In this document: in pieces, positions 51,001-59,482 of the stretch
Layout of the letters: every line of letters starts with the position of its first letter
How positions within the stretch are numbered: the first letter of the stretch is position 1
Assembly (NCBI GenBank): GCA_900771975.1
Contig: CAAGPV010000078.1
Span: 17,178-81,177 of the forward strand
Length of the DNA: 64,000 bases
DNA from: an uncultured Prevotella sp.
GTDB taxonomy: Bacteria; Bacteroidota; Bacteroidia; Bacteroidales; Bacteroidaceae
Direction: 5' to 3'
Translations under genes and position numbers: made by a program
The notes under the pieces: generated by a model
Seen by the model: the letters and a program-made list of their open reading frames with translations, nothing else
What the model was told of the DNA's origin: nothing
The model's database searches: none

Positions 51001-51338
51001 TTCATTGTACCGTAACCTACAACGACAACTTCATCAAGTGCTTTGTTGTCTTCTTGCATTACAATGTTAAGGTTGGTAGAGTTACCAACGGTGATTTGTT
51101 GATCTTTGTAGCCGACATACGTCACCTTAATTACTGTAGAAGGTGTGGCATTCGGAACTGCGAAATTTCCATCAATGTCGGTAACAGCTGCTGCTTTGCC
51201 GTCGGCAAGAACCGTTACACCAATCATGGCTTCGCCCGTTGCATCCTTTACAGTACCCGAAACTGTCTTTTGCGCATAGGCAACAAAACAGAATAGGCTC
51301 AAACATAAAGCCACAAAGGCTCTCTTAAGTAGATACAT
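48081..51338 (-). CDS. SusC/RagA family TonB-dependent outer-membrane transporter
   Basis: The 1085-residue outer-membrane barrel imports glycans with SusD. Order of parts: signal peptide ending FVAYAQ, carboxypeptidase-regulatory-like domain (about 24-100, KTVSGTVKDATGEAMIGVTV), the RagA signature with DEVVVVGYGTMKKSDLTGSI, plug domain (GAVPGVNITQSSSRPGGSMN, then IRGKSSINSSTTPLFIVDGV), and a 22-strand barrel ending in phenylalanine (GANIKF). There is no N-terminal anti-sigma-interaction extension, so it is probably not an ECF-coupled transducer. No promoter of the standard type was found in the 234-nt upstream gap, which holds nothing else recognisable. Confidence 0.95.
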   Translation of the reverse strand: MYLLKRAFVALCLSLFCFVAYAQKTVSGTVKDATGEAMIGVTVLADGKAAAVTDIDGNFAVPNATPSTVIKVTYVGYKDQQITVGNSTNLNIVMQEDNKALDEVVVVGYGTMKKSDLTGSISSMNTDDIVSKGASNVLNAMQGAVPGVNITQSSSRPGGSMNIEIRGKSSINSSTTPLFIVDGVMCDNIDFLNEQDIEKIDILKDASSTAIYGSRATAGVVIVTTKGGLGVKKGSKPTISYDGYYGVAVVSRMPEFQDAQQFYDYRFKKFLAYAGGVAAAQSGTPNYQLSQGAYDQGMILRVKGDPTSGSVLKDRLAQGLNTDWPSLVTQNGRQQNHYIGISGSTSDISYNLGLGYTELEGTYKGDRDSKITFKGGLDANVNKYLSAGFNVNLAHINHDYASDKAVQEAYRANPFMVPYDEEGNIIKNPGNKNALGTNDNQFSDSYNPLLFFTDEQKNRETWRLLGNAYLTVKPFEGLTFKTTFSPNYTYYREGYWSGTETGNDKTKATNGNKRSISWVWDNVLSYEKIFDKIHRLNLMALYSMESSNSENMSLGYSNIYDGTYWWNIGKNGFTASDGTLNITDGTTGYTENSMTSYAFRANYTLLDRYMLTATMRWDGSSKFAKGHKWGSFPSFALAWRMSEEKFIKDNAKWISNLKLRLSYGVTGNNAGISNFEYMLGVSGPNYYPFGGTYANGMYPSGVVDGNIHWEKSHELNVGLDFGFLNSRIFGSIDWYNKKSNDLLYNVTLPYEAGAITMKTNIGSVRNRGIEANVTGVIIQNKDLNWTVTANYAHNSNHVLEIDGTGNNILSGHYNDNLFMGGPVNNVYGYQWTGIVTDGDMVVPNNEIAVAKGFTPGTTVKQTDYYYACYKLTEGSPIVQDVNGDGKFDDADKKVFRADPAWTGSISTTVSYKGWDFSTSIYTKQHFNIYSNFYERFYDLTDRGRMRLNMDSYVPAGTLIDCDGVNADGTYVNPKYQQTTHYGTFPFPNNGGTNGGTNNAYWSGEDGAANFQNISFTKIKNITLGYTFPKAWTQKFGCSKLRLYINVTNPFVITGYKGFDPEWANTSLKQDGPSTTTWQFGANIKF

Positions 51339-51572
51339 AAACGTTTGTTTTAGTTATACATTATTAGATAGATATATTCTCTTGTAGTCCGTAAAAAGGT
51401 TCAACAACCTCTTCTGATTGCTTAAATTGTTTGCGAATTTACAAAAGTTATTTAAATAACCATATGGTGCTGGTACTAATTTTAGTTATTTTAACAATTA
51501 TAGTTCCTGTGTTATATGGTTTGGGTGTTAATGCGCAAAGGTCAATTGGTGTGCAATTTATTTGCTGGGAAG

Positions 51573-52556
51573 TTATGGCAACCAATCTGTATCGCCATTA
51601 AAGATAACATCAGGGGTGATTTTTTCGGCAATGTCTGCTGGCAATTGTTTTGCCCAATTTACACGTTGGACAGACGAAGCAGCACCCTTCCCTGTATTCT
51701 TATATTCGTAATAGCGTACAGTACCTTCGGTTGCAGGGTCGTGATAGTCTTTCCAGTTGTGCCATCCTTCAGGTACGATGTGCGTTCCCATCATAGTCTT
51801 CATAAATAACGTATAGGCAAAGGCACGCCATGGTCTTCCCAAATAAACATGGTCTACGCTGTCGGCAGCTGTAAGTCGGCAGTGGCAAAAGACATATCCA
51901 TATGGGGCATCTTCAGGTGTTGAGGCTGCCGTTATGTATGAATTGATCTTGCTGAAGATTTCACATCCTTCAAACCATGCGGTAGATGGACCGAATATAA
52001 AGTCTGTAGTACCTTCTATGTAACAGTCCTTGAAAAACAAATAGGTATAGGGACGCCCGGTATAAATGGTGTCTTGGTTGCCAAGAAACTTGCAATTGAC
52101 AAAAGCTAATCTTGTACCTTCGGTGTGTAAAGCTACGGCTTGACCGAGTCTGGGGGCGTTATTTTCAATGGTTAGGTTCTTGAAAGTGATGTTGGTACCA
52201 TCCACTCTGACGGTAAAGGTGCGAAAAGTACCCATGGGTTTGCCTGTCGAGGGGCTGGGGATGTTGGCATGATCGGCATAAGTAATGATTGTGCTGTCCT
52301 TGTCTTCTCCCACAATTTCTATATTTGTCAACCAAGATGGAACGATGACTTTTTCTTTATATATACCTTTTTTAATATAGATAACCTTTTTGTATTCCAT
52401 AAATGCACGACAAACTTCCAAGGCTTGATTGACGGTTTGAAATTCTGTCGTTCCATGTTGATCCACAAAGAGCGTATCCGTGTTGTCATATTTGCCACGT
52501 GCTTGTGTGGCTATTGCAACAAAGATAAATAGATATATGAGTAAAAGTCTTGTCAT
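51573..52556 (-). CDS. Secreted pectinesterase (CE8)
   Basis: The 327-residue enzyme removes methyl groups from homogalacturonan. Catalytic signatures are near perfect: Asp162 in GNQDTIYTG, Asp185 in GTTDFIFG, and Arg241 in LGRPWRAFA, on a right-handed beta-helix. A signal peptide (MTRLLLIYLFIFVAIATQAR) is present; no lipobox or T9SS end is seen, so it is probably periplasmic. It lies 39 nt after the rel stop and upstream of susC on the same strand, and may be read through from rel. Confidence 0.93.
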   Translation of the reverse strand: MTRLLLIYLFIFVAIATQARGKYDNTDTLFVDQHGTTEFQTVNQALEVCRAFMEYKKVIYIKKGIYKEKVIVPSWLTNIEIVGEDKDSTIITYADHANIPSPSTGKPMGTFRTFTVRVDGTNITFKNLTIENNAPRLGQAVALHTEGTRLAFVNCKFLGNQDTIYTGRPYTYLFFKDCYIEGTTDFIFGPSTAWFEGCEIFSKINSYITAASTPEDAPYGYVFCHCRLTAADSVDHVYLGRPWRAFAYTLFMKTMMGTHIVPEGWHNWKDYHDPATEGTVRYYEYKNTGKGAASSVQRVNWAKQLPADIAEKITPDVIFNGDTDWLP

Positions 52557-52595
52557 AAAAGAAGATTTTGGTGAGTAAACAATTGAAATTACGGA

Positions 52596-54884
52596 TTACA
52601 TAATTTGGGAAATTTCTTGTAAGTCGCTGATTTTTTTCAGACTTTCCATTATGACCTTAACATCTTCGCGGTCGTGAACGCGCAGTTCGATGCTACCGTC
52701 AAAGATGCCATTGTCGCTTGATATGGTTACCTTATGGATGTTTACGCCCAATTGGTCTGAAATGATTTCGGCGACATCCCGTAACATTCCACGTCTGTCG
52801 ATGCCTCTTATCTCGATTGTGGCATCAAAGAACATCTGCTTGTGCATTTCCCATTTCGCATCCAGAATGCGATTGCCAAAACTTGCCTTAAGCTTTGTGG
52901 CAACAGGACATGCCCGTTTGTGTATTTCGATATGCCCGCGGTTGTCTATAAATCCTAAAATGTCATCACCTGGAATGGGGTGGCAACAATGTGGATATAC
53001 ATATTGATTGTAGCTTTCTTCAGAGATATAGATAGGCTTTTTCTTGTTGAAATCTTTTCCGATGGTAAAGAATCGGGCTGTGATAGGAGACTCCTTGGAT
53101 TTCTTTCCTTCATTGGTTTTCTTGTCGTGCCCTAAGAATGGAACGTATTTTCTCCATCCGCTCACGCTCTGTGGCTTCTTTTTGCCTTGTATCTCGTGGA
53201 GATCTTGCTCGCCTAATATAATAGTTTTTTCGCCAAGAGCAAGGAGAAGGCTTTCATGCTTTTGGAGGTCATGGAGGTCGCAAAGCTTGTCAAGAATAGA
53301 AGTGGTTAGTTCCATGTCATGGTTTTCCAACCATCGTTTAAGTATTTCCTCTCCTTCTTTTTGTATTTCACGGTTTTCCCGCCTTAGCATAGCCTGTATC
53401 TTGGCTCTCGCCTTGGCCGTGGAAACGAAGTTTATCCATGCCGGTTGTACACGTTGGGCTTTGGATGTTAATATCTCCACCTGGTCACCGCTTTGTAGCT
53501 TATGGCTTAATGGAACCAATTTATGGTTGACTTTAGCCCCGATGCAGTGTGCTCCGAGGAATGTGTGTATTTGAAATGCAAAGTCAAGTGCCGTACAACC
53601 AGCTGGCATGGTCTTTATTTCACCTTTTGGTGTAAAGACAAATATTTCCGAAGCAAAGAGGTTCAACTTTATGGCGTCAAGAAAATCCATTGCATCGGGT
53701 TGTGGGTCATCAAGTATTTCCTTGATGGTGCGCAACCAGTCGTTGAGTTCTCCGTCATCTTCTGTTATTTCTCCCCCTTCTTTATATTTCCAATGAGCGG
53801 CAAATCCCTGCTCTGCTATTTCGTCCATTCGGTCGCTTCGGATTTGAACTTCTATCCAAAGGCCCTGTTTGGACATGAGAGTAACGTGCAAAGCTTGGTA
53901 TCCGTTGGCTTTAGGATGGTTGATCCAGTCTCTTATACGGTCGGGATGAATTTTGTAGATATCGCTTATTGCTACATATATTTGGAAGCATTCATTTACT
54001 TCGTTGCTTCTGTCTTTGGGCTTGAAGATAATGCGTACGGCAAGAATGTCATATATCTCATCGAAAGAAACGTGCTTGTTTTGCATTTTGCTCCAAATGG
54101 AGTAGGGGCTTTTGATGCGTGCTTTTATCTCATAGTTGACCCCCATTTTGTCCAAAGCTTCTCTAATGGGAGCAGTAAACTGTTGAAACAAAGTGTCACG
54201 TTGCTCTTGTGTAGAGGATAGTTTGTCTTGGATGGACTTGTAGGCTTCCGGATGTTCATACCGAAAACTTAAGTCTTCAAGTTCTGTTTTTATTTTGTTT
54301 AGTCCCAATCGGTTGGCTAACGGTGCATAGATATAGAGAGTTTCTCCTGCTATTTTATATTGTTTGTTGGCTGGTTGTGAGGCCAATGTGCGCATATTGT
54401 GCAAGCGGTCACATATCTTTATGAGTATGACGCGTATGTCATCGCTCATTGTTAGCAGTAGCTTTTTGAAATTCTCGGCTTGTGCAGAAGCTTGTTCGCC
54501 AAAGATTCCGCCACTGATTTTGGTTAATCCATCAACGATTTGGGCAATCTTCGGGCCAAATATGTTTTCAATATCTTCAATGGTGTAGTCGGTGTCTTCA
54601 ACCACATCATGCAATAGGGCGGAGCATATGCTGGTTGAACCGAGCCCGATTTCTTCGCAGGCTATTTGTGCAACAGCTATAGGATGCATAATATATGGTT
54701 CGCCAGAAAGGCGGCGTACACCTTTATGTGCTTGTCGTGCGAAGTTAAAAGCCTTGGTGATTATGTCTACTTTTTTGCGGTGGCGTGAAGCTAAATAGGT
54801 GTCTAATAAATGTTGGAACGCGGTATCAACCATTTTTGCCTCTGCTTGTACTTTTTCTTCTGTTCTTTCCATATTCTTATCCAT
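52596..54884 (-). CDS. rel: Bifunctional (p)ppGpp synthetase/hydrolase (Rel/SpoT family)
   Basis: The enzyme makes and degrades the stringent-response alarmone. The N-terminal HD hydrolase looks active (His67; HDVVED at residues 92-97). The synthetase has RIKSPYSIWSKM and YQALHVTLMSKQG with IEVQIRS. TGS (VFTPKGEIKTMPAGCTALDF), a helical/zinc-finger part (YPHCCHPIPGDDILGF) and a C-terminal ACT domain complete the 762 residues. It follows parA-parB-DUF5683 in one direction with gaps of 8, 21 and 40 nt, a likely operon. Confidence 0.95.
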   Translation of the reverse strand: MDKNMERTEEKVQAEAKMVDTAFQHLLDTYLASRHRKKVDIITKAFNFARQAHKGVRRLSGEPYIMHPIAVAQIACEEIGLGSTSICSALLHDVVEDTDYTIEDIENIFGPKIAQIVDGLTKISGGIFGEQASAQAENFKKLLLTMSDDIRVILIKICDRLHNMRTLASQPANKQYKIAGETLYIYAPLANRLGLNKIKTELEDLSFRYEHPEAYKSIQDKLSSTQEQRDTLFQQFTAPIREALDKMGVNYEIKARIKSPYSIWSKMQNKHVSFDEIYDILAVRIIFKPKDRSNEVNECFQIYVAISDIYKIHPDRIRDWINHPKANGYQALHVTLMSKQGLWIEVQIRSDRMDEIAEQGFAAHWKYKEGGEITEDDGELNDWLRTIKEILDDPQPDAMDFLDAIKLNLFASEIFVFTPKGEIKTMPAGCTALDFAFQIHTFLGAHCIGAKVNHKLVPLSHKLQSGDQVEILTSKAQRVQPAWINFVSTAKARAKIQAMLRRENREIQKEGEEILKRWLENHDMELTTSILDKLCDLHDLQKHESLLLALGEKTIILGEQDLHEIQGKKKPQSVSGWRKYVPFLGHDKKTNEGKKSKESPITARFFTIGKDFNKKKPIYISEESYNQYVYPHCCHPIPGDDILGFIDNRGHIEIHKRACPVATKLKASFGNRILDAKWEMHKQMFFDATIEIRGIDRRGMLRDVAEIISDQLGVNIHKVTISSDNGIFDGSIELRVHDREDVKVIMESLKKISDLQEISQIM

Positions 54885-54924
54885 CTATGTTTCTTCAATA
54901 TGTATAATAAAGGTGTAAACCTTG

Positions 54925-55665
54925 TTAGAAGGTTAAACTGCATCCTATACCGACAGCTGTAGACTGTAAAGGGTTGCGTGATTGCTTGGCAGACATGACG
55001 GTCGGAGCGATGTGAAGACTGAGGTCATCGCTAATATCAAACTCTGAAAGTGATGCGTCAACGTATGCGTCTATAATAGAAAGTGCATAAACACCGATTA
55101 ACGAGAACACGCTGAGGTCTCTCCACTTGCGATAACGGTCCTTGCGCTTTCGGAAAAGTTCCTGGTATTTTGCCTTGTTGCTTTCAGTAACGACGTTGCC
55201 TAAATGTAAAAAGGAGTTGTAGCTTTGTGTATTCGGATCATTGTCCATAATGTCCATATAGGCTTGAGAGTAGTCATGGTACATTTGGTTGTTCCATGTG
55301 AGGGCATAAAAACATCCCACAAAGCCTCCGTAGATGATGGGTAACTTCCAATATTTTCTGTTATAGATTTGTCCAGCCCCTGGAAGAACTATGGCTAACC
55401 ACATGGCGCGCTTGGTGTCCGGCCGCCATTTGCTCCAGTCTCGATGTTTCTTCTGTGAAGCTAAGTTGTTTAATTGCTTGTCGTTTGCCGATAGTGCATC
55501 AAGAATGCTGTCGGCAAATTCTGCATTCACATCATCGTTTGGTGTCGAATCGTCGGGATAGACAATTCGGGTAGAGTCTTTTTGTATAGGTTCTTGCGCA
55601 TGGGCCTTAAAGCCGAATACAATAGAAAGAACTCCTATAAAGGTGAAAAGCAGATACTTTTGCAT
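54925..55665 (-). CDS. DUF5683 family membrane protein
   Basis: A 246-residue protein with a signal peptide (MQKYLLFTFIGVLSIVFGFK, cut after AHAQ), a charged linker, and a membrane-associated domain containing AMWLAIVLPGAGQIYNRKYW and two further hydrophobic segments. It matches DUF5683, a bacteroidetal family commonly encoded between parB and rel. Function unknown; the location suggests a link with the cell envelope during division or growth. Confidence 0.8.
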   Translation of the reverse strand: MQKYLLFTFIGVLSIVFGFKAHAQEPIQKDSTRIVYPDDSTPNDDVNAEFADSILDALSANDKQLNNLASQKKHRDWSKWRPDTKRAMWLAIVLPGAGQIYNRKYWKLPIIYGGFVGCFYALTWNNQMYHDYSQAYMDIMDNDPNTQSYNSFLHLGNVVTESNKAKYQELFRKRKDRYRKWRDLSVFSLIGVYALSIIDAYVDASLSEFDISDDLSLHIAPTVMSAKQSRNPLQSTAVGIGCSLTF

Positions 55666-55686
55666 GAAAAGTAGTGAGAAATAATC

Positions 55687-56592
55687 TTACTTTAATTGGT
55701 CGAGTACATTCATGATATGCTCAAGATCTTCTTCGTTAGAGAACGGAATGCTAATTCGTCCTTTGCCATTGGGCGAACAAGTCATTTGTACTTTTGTGTC
55801 AAAAAACTGTGAAAGCTTTTGCTTAAGCACGTTAAATTCTTCAGGAAGTTTTGACTTTGCCGTTATCTTTTTCTTTGCGGTGAGGATATCTTCTCCGTTG
55901 TTGAGGCTTTGGCATATTTCTTCCACCTTTCTAACAGAGTAGCCGTTCTTTTGTATTTCTTTGAAAAGCTTGAGTTGTAACGAAGGACTTGAAAGCGAGA
56001 GCAAGGCCCGTGCATGTCCCATGTCAATCTCCTTTTTTTGCAAAGCCATCTGTACTTGAGCCGGAAGTTTTAGCAAACGCAGATAGTTGGCAATGGCTGC
56101 TCGGCTTTTTCCGACACGTTCGCTGACTTTTTCCTGAGTCATCCCACTCTTGTCGAGCAATTGCTCATAGGCTAAAGCAATTTCTATGGCATTCAAGTCT
56201 TCACGTTGTAAATTCTCGACGAGTGCCATTTCCATTACATTTTCATCGTTGGCCGTTCGAATATAGGCTGGAATAGCTTTCAGACCGGCCATTTGTGACG
56301 CTCTCCAACGGCGTTCTCCTGCAATTATCTGAAATCTGTTTTCGGAAATTTGGCGCAAGGTAATAGGTTGGACCAATCCGAGTTCTTTGATGGAATTGGC
56401 CAGTTCTTCCAATGCCGCTGGGTCAAATTCTCTTCGTGGTTGGTTGGGGTTGGCTTCTATTTGGTCAAGAGCAATTTCGTTAATGGTACTACTTCCCTGT
56501 GTACTTACGGCTTCTGTAGAGATGAGTGCATCCAAACCACGACCAAGCGCATTGGTCTTTACATTCCGATTGAATTTTTTGTGTACTGCCAT
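55687..56592 (-). CDS. parB: Chromosome partitioning protein ParB
   Basis: ParB is a CTP-dependent DNA clamp that loads at parS. The 301 residues show an N-terminal LGRGLDALI motif (ParA contact), the CTP-binding GERRWRAS and ENLQREDLNAIE segments, the HTH domain (MTQEKVSERVGKSRAAIANY), and a C-terminal dimer domain (VQMTCSPNGKGRISIPF). It is 8 nt downstream of parA. I found no consensus parS site in the window. Confidence 0.96.
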   Translation of the reverse strand: MAVHKKFNRNVKTNALGRGLDALISTEAVSTQGSSTINEIALDQIEANPNQPRREFDPAALEELANSIKELGLVQPITLRQISENRFQIIAGERRWRASQMAGLKAIPAYIRTANDENVMEMALVENLQREDLNAIEIALAYEQLLDKSGMTQEKVSERVGKSRAAIANYLRLLKLPAQVQMALQKKEIDMGHARALLSLSSPSLQLKLFKEIQKNGYSVRKVEEICQSLNNGEDILTAKKKITAKSKLPEEFNVLKQKLSQFFDTKVQMTCSPNGKGRISIPFSNEEDLEHIMNVLDQLK

Positions 56593-56600
56593 TTGTCGCT

Positions 56601-57368
56601 TTACTTATGGTTTTTTTCAATTATTTCTTTAGCGAGAGCGAGGTGATTGCGGGCGCCATTGGAATCTGCATCATAAAGAATTACAGGTAATCCATGGCTA
56701 GGACTTTCGCTAAGTTTTACATTTCGCTGGATAACGGTTTTGAAAACGAGCTCTTGAAAGTGCCGTTTAACATCGTTATAAATTTGTCTTGCCAAGTTAA
56801 GTCGGCCGTCATACATGGTGAGGAGAAATCCTTCTATCTCTAATTTAGTATTAAGTTTGCTCTTTATAATCTTAATGGTATTGAGCAGTTTGGTAATACC
56901 TTCAAGGGCAAAATACTCGCATTGGACGGGTATGATAACCGAGTCGGCGGCCGTTAGTGCATTGACTGTTATCAATCCCAAGGAGGGACTGCAATCAATG
57001 AGGATGAAATCGTAGTCGTCTTTCACCGGCTCAATGAACTTGCTGATGAGATTTTCCCTGTTTTCAAGATTCAGCATTTCCACTTCTGCTCCTGCTAAGT
57101 TAATATGTCCAGGAACTATATCAAGCCCTTCTATATCTGTTTCATAAATGGCATCGTGAATATCAGCGTTGTCTATGAGCCCTTGATAAAGAGAGCAGTC
57201 TACTTCTTGAACGTTTACGCCAAGCCCACTTGATGCATTTGCCTGTGCATCGGCATCAATAACGAGTACGCTTTTCTCGAGTGTAGCCAACGAAGCTGCA
57301 AGGTTTATGACTGTAGTAGTTTTTCCTACGCCACCTTTCTGATTGGCAACTGCTATTATTTTTCCCAT
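56601..57368 (-). CDS. parA: Chromosome partitioning ATPase ParA (Soj)
   Basis: This 255-residue deviant Walker-type ATPase moves ParB-parS complexes. It begins MGKIIAVANQKGGVGKTTTV, with the deviant Walker A at residues 11-18. The DADAQANASSGLG and FILIDCSPSLGLITVNAL segments follow. The frame is open to an upstream ATG at 57413, but the -7 box (57403-57410) lies there, so 57368 is the start. Confidence 0.96.
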   Translation of the reverse strand: MGKIIAVANQKGGVGKTTTVINLAASLATLEKSVLVIDADAQANASSGLGVNVQEVDCSLYQGLIDNADIHDAIYETDIEGLDIVPGHINLAGAEVEMLNLENRENLISKFIEPVKDDYDFILIDCSPSLGLITVNALTAADSVIIPVQCEYFALEGITKLLNTIKIIKSKLNTKLEIEGFLLTMYDGRLNLARQIYNDVKRHFQELVFKTVIQRNVKLSESPSHGLPVILYDADSNGARNHLALAKEIIEKNHK

Positions 57369-57402
57369 TTTACTGCTGATTAAAAAACCCTTTATTAGTT
57401 TG

Positions 57403-57410
57403 CAAAGATA
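57403..57410 (-). promoter_or_regulatory. -7 box of parA operon
   Basis: TATCTTTG on the minus strand, 34 nt before the parA ATG. No clear -33 element. Confidence 0.5.
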
Positions 57411-57452
57411 CATATTTTATTTGAGAACGCCGAGTGTTATACTTTTTTTTCG

Positions 57453-57460
57453 TACTTTTG
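57453..57460 (+). promoter_or_regulatory. -7 box of surE-lpxB
   Basis: TACTTTTG, 14 nt before the ATG at 57475, gives a very short leader and excludes the longer open frame that begins at 57343. Confidence 0.5.
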
Positions 57461-57474
57461 CAACACAAACAAGC

Positions 57475-58257
57475 ATGAATATTATGAATAAAAAACGCCC
57501 CCTTATACTTATTTCCAACGATGATGGTTATCATTCCAACGGCATTAGAACATTGGTTTCGTTCTTGTCTGATTTGGCGGAGATAGTGGTATGTGCTCCC
57601 GAAGCAGCTCGTTCCGGCTATTCCTGTGCATTTTCGGCTGTCGACTATTTGCGCTTAAAGCACCGGAGTAATATTCCTGGAGCAGATGTGTGGTCGTGTA
57701 CAGGCACGCCCGTCGATTGTGTTAAGCTGGCTTTAGATCAGTTGCTGCCCAATCGTATCCCCAATCTTGTTATAGGAGGCATTAACCATGGTGACAACAG
57801 TACGGTGAACAATCATTATAGTGGCACAATGGGGGTAGCAATGGAGGGGTGCATGAAATACATTCCCTCGATAGCCTTCTCGTCATGCGATTATAATCCC
57901 GATGCCGATTTATCCTATTTGCGTGATTATGTGCGCAGTATTGTTCTGCGTGTCTTGGAGGAAGGCTTGCCAAAAGGAATTTGTTTGAATGTGAATTTCC
58001 CAAAAGTGTCTCGTTTTTCGGGCTTGAAAGTCTGTCGAATGGGCTTTGGTAGTTGGACAAATGAAGTGGTTAAGTGTCGTCATCCCCACGGCTTTGACTA
58101 TTATTGGATGGTGGGTGAGTATCGGGATGACGAACCTGACGCTCAAGACAATGACCGTTGGGCGCTCGCTCATGGCTATGTGGCTGTAACACCCACGTTG
58201 ATGGATGTTACTTCCTATGAGATGATTGGGAAGATGAAAGATTGGGAAAAGATGTAG
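57475..58257 (+). CDS. surE: 5'/3'-nucleotidase SurE
   Basis: SurE is a metal-dependent phosphatase of nucleoside monophosphates and polyphosphate. The 260 residues show the metal-binding ISNDDGYHSNGIRTL motif, VCAPEAARSGYSCAFS, GTPVDCVKLAL and VIGGINHGDNSTVNNHYSGT. A second ATG at 57484 is an alternative start. lpxB follows 4 nt later, so both are one transcription unit. Confidence 0.94.
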   Translation: MNIMNKKRPLILISNDDGYHSNGIRTLVSFLSDLAEIVVCAPEAARSGYSCAFSAVDYLRLKHRSNIPGADVWSCTGTPVDCVKLALDQLLPNRIPNLVIGGINHGDNSTVNNHYSGTMGVAMEGCMKYIPSIAFSSCDYNPDADLSYLRDYVRSIVLRVLEEGLPKGICLNVNFPKVSRFSGLKVCRMGFGSWTNEVVKCRHPHGFDYYWMVGEYRDDEPDAQDNDRWALAHGYVAVTPTLMDVTSYEMIGKMKDWEKM

Positions 58258-58261
58258 ATTT

Positions 58262-59398
58262 ATGAAATATTATCTCATAGTTGGAGAAGCAAGTGGCGAT
58301 TTGCACGCTTCAAGGTTGATGCATTCTTTGCGCGGGATGGACGAAGAGGCCCAATTCCGTTTTTTTGGTGGCGACTTGATGGCTGCTGAAGGAGGTGCTC
58401 GGGTTAAACATTACAAGGAATTGGCCTATATGGGTTTTGTTCCTGTATTGCTTCATTTGCCCACAATCTTCCGCAATATGAAGATGTGTAAAATTGATAT
58501 ACAACAATGGCAGCCTGATGTTGTTATTCTTGTTGATTATGCGGGCTTTAATTTAAGTATAGCCAGCTTTGTTCATAAGCATACAAAAATACCGGTATAC
58601 TATTACATATCGCCCAAAATATGGGCATGGAAGGAGTGGCGCATTCGCAACATCAAACGGGATGTGAGAGAAATGTTTTCTATATTGCCTTTCGAAAAGA
58701 CGTTTTATGAAAACAAGCACCATTATAAAATTCATTATGTAGGCAATCCTACGGCAGAAGAAGTAGCTCGGTTTAGAGCTGACTATTCTGAGCAAAAGGC
58801 TTATTTTACTTATCGTAATGCTTTGTCGGAAAAGCCTATCATAGCTCTTTTGGCAGGGAGCAGAAAACAAGAGATAAAAGACAATCTTCCAGCCATGATA
58901 GAAGCGGCTCGCCATTTCGAAGATTATCAGATGGTTTTAGCAGGAGCTCCGGGCATAGAAGACGCCTATTATGAGAAGTTCATTAAAGGAACGGATGTTC
59001 ATTTGTTAAAGAATGAAACTTATCAGTTGCTTTCTCATGCTACGGTGGCATTGGTAACGAGTGGTACTGCTACGTTGGAAACTGCTTTGTTCGATGTACC
59101 TCAAGTGGTATGCTACGAAACGCCAGTCCCAAGTTTAATCCGTTTTGCCTTCAATCATGTCATAAAGGTTCGCTTTATTTCGTTGGTAAACTTGATAGCA
59201 GATGCCGAGGTTGTTCCAGAACTGTTGGCAGATAAGTTCACCGTTGCCAATATAGCAAATGCCCTGTTTAAAATTCTTCCGGGTAAAACGGGGCGCAAAG
59301 AAATGCTGGAAGGTTATCAGGAAGTACATAAAAGGTTGGGAGATACTTCCGCTCCAGACAATGCTGCTCGTATAATGGTAGACTTGTTGAGGTCTTAG
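58262..59398 (+). CDS. lpxB: Lipid-A-disaccharide synthase
   Basis: LpxB joins UDP-2,3-diacylglucosamine and lipid X into the lipid A disaccharide at the inner membrane (GT19). The 378 residues start YYLIVGEASGDLHASRLM and contain YYISPKIWAWKEWRI, HYVGNPTAEE, LLAGSRKQEI and LVTSGTATLETALFDVPQVV, all family hallmarks. Paired with surE; no other lipid A genes are nearby. Confidence 0.96.
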   Translation: MKYYLIVGEASGDLHASRLMHSLRGMDEEAQFRFFGGDLMAAEGGARVKHYKELAYMGFVPVLLHLPTIFRNMKMCKIDIQQWQPDVVILVDYAGFNLSIASFVHKHTKIPVYYYISPKIWAWKEWRIRNIKRDVREMFSILPFEKTFYENKHHYKIHYVGNPTAEEVARFRADYSEQKAYFTYRNALSEKPIIALLAGSRKQEIKDNLPAMIEAARHFEDYQMVLAGAPGIEDAYYEKFIKGTDVHLLKNETYQLLSHATVALVTSGTATLETALFDVPQVVCYETPVPSLIRFAFNHVIKVRFISLVNLIADAEVVPELLADKFTVANIANALFKILPGKTGRKEMLEGYQEVHKRLGDTSAPDNAARIMVDLLRS

Positions 59399-59430
59399 CA
59401 ATTGTTTTTCTGTTTCGGGCCTCTATGAAT

Positions 59431-59475
59431 AAGAAATCCCATAAGAGCATTGAATTAACTCTTATGGGATTTCTT
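59431..59475. terminator. Bidirectional terminator between lpxB and the GH5 gene
   Basis: A perfect 17-bp inverted repeat (59431-59447 with 59459-59475) with an 11-nt loop; the plus strand continues GTTTGGTTT. Confidence 0.82.
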
Positions 59476-59482
59476 GTTTGGT

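Noticed and set aside
54885..57474. Search for a parS site (TGTTTCACGTGAAACA-like) near parAB
   Set aside because: No good match was seen by eye here or elsewhere in the window; the site may lie outside.
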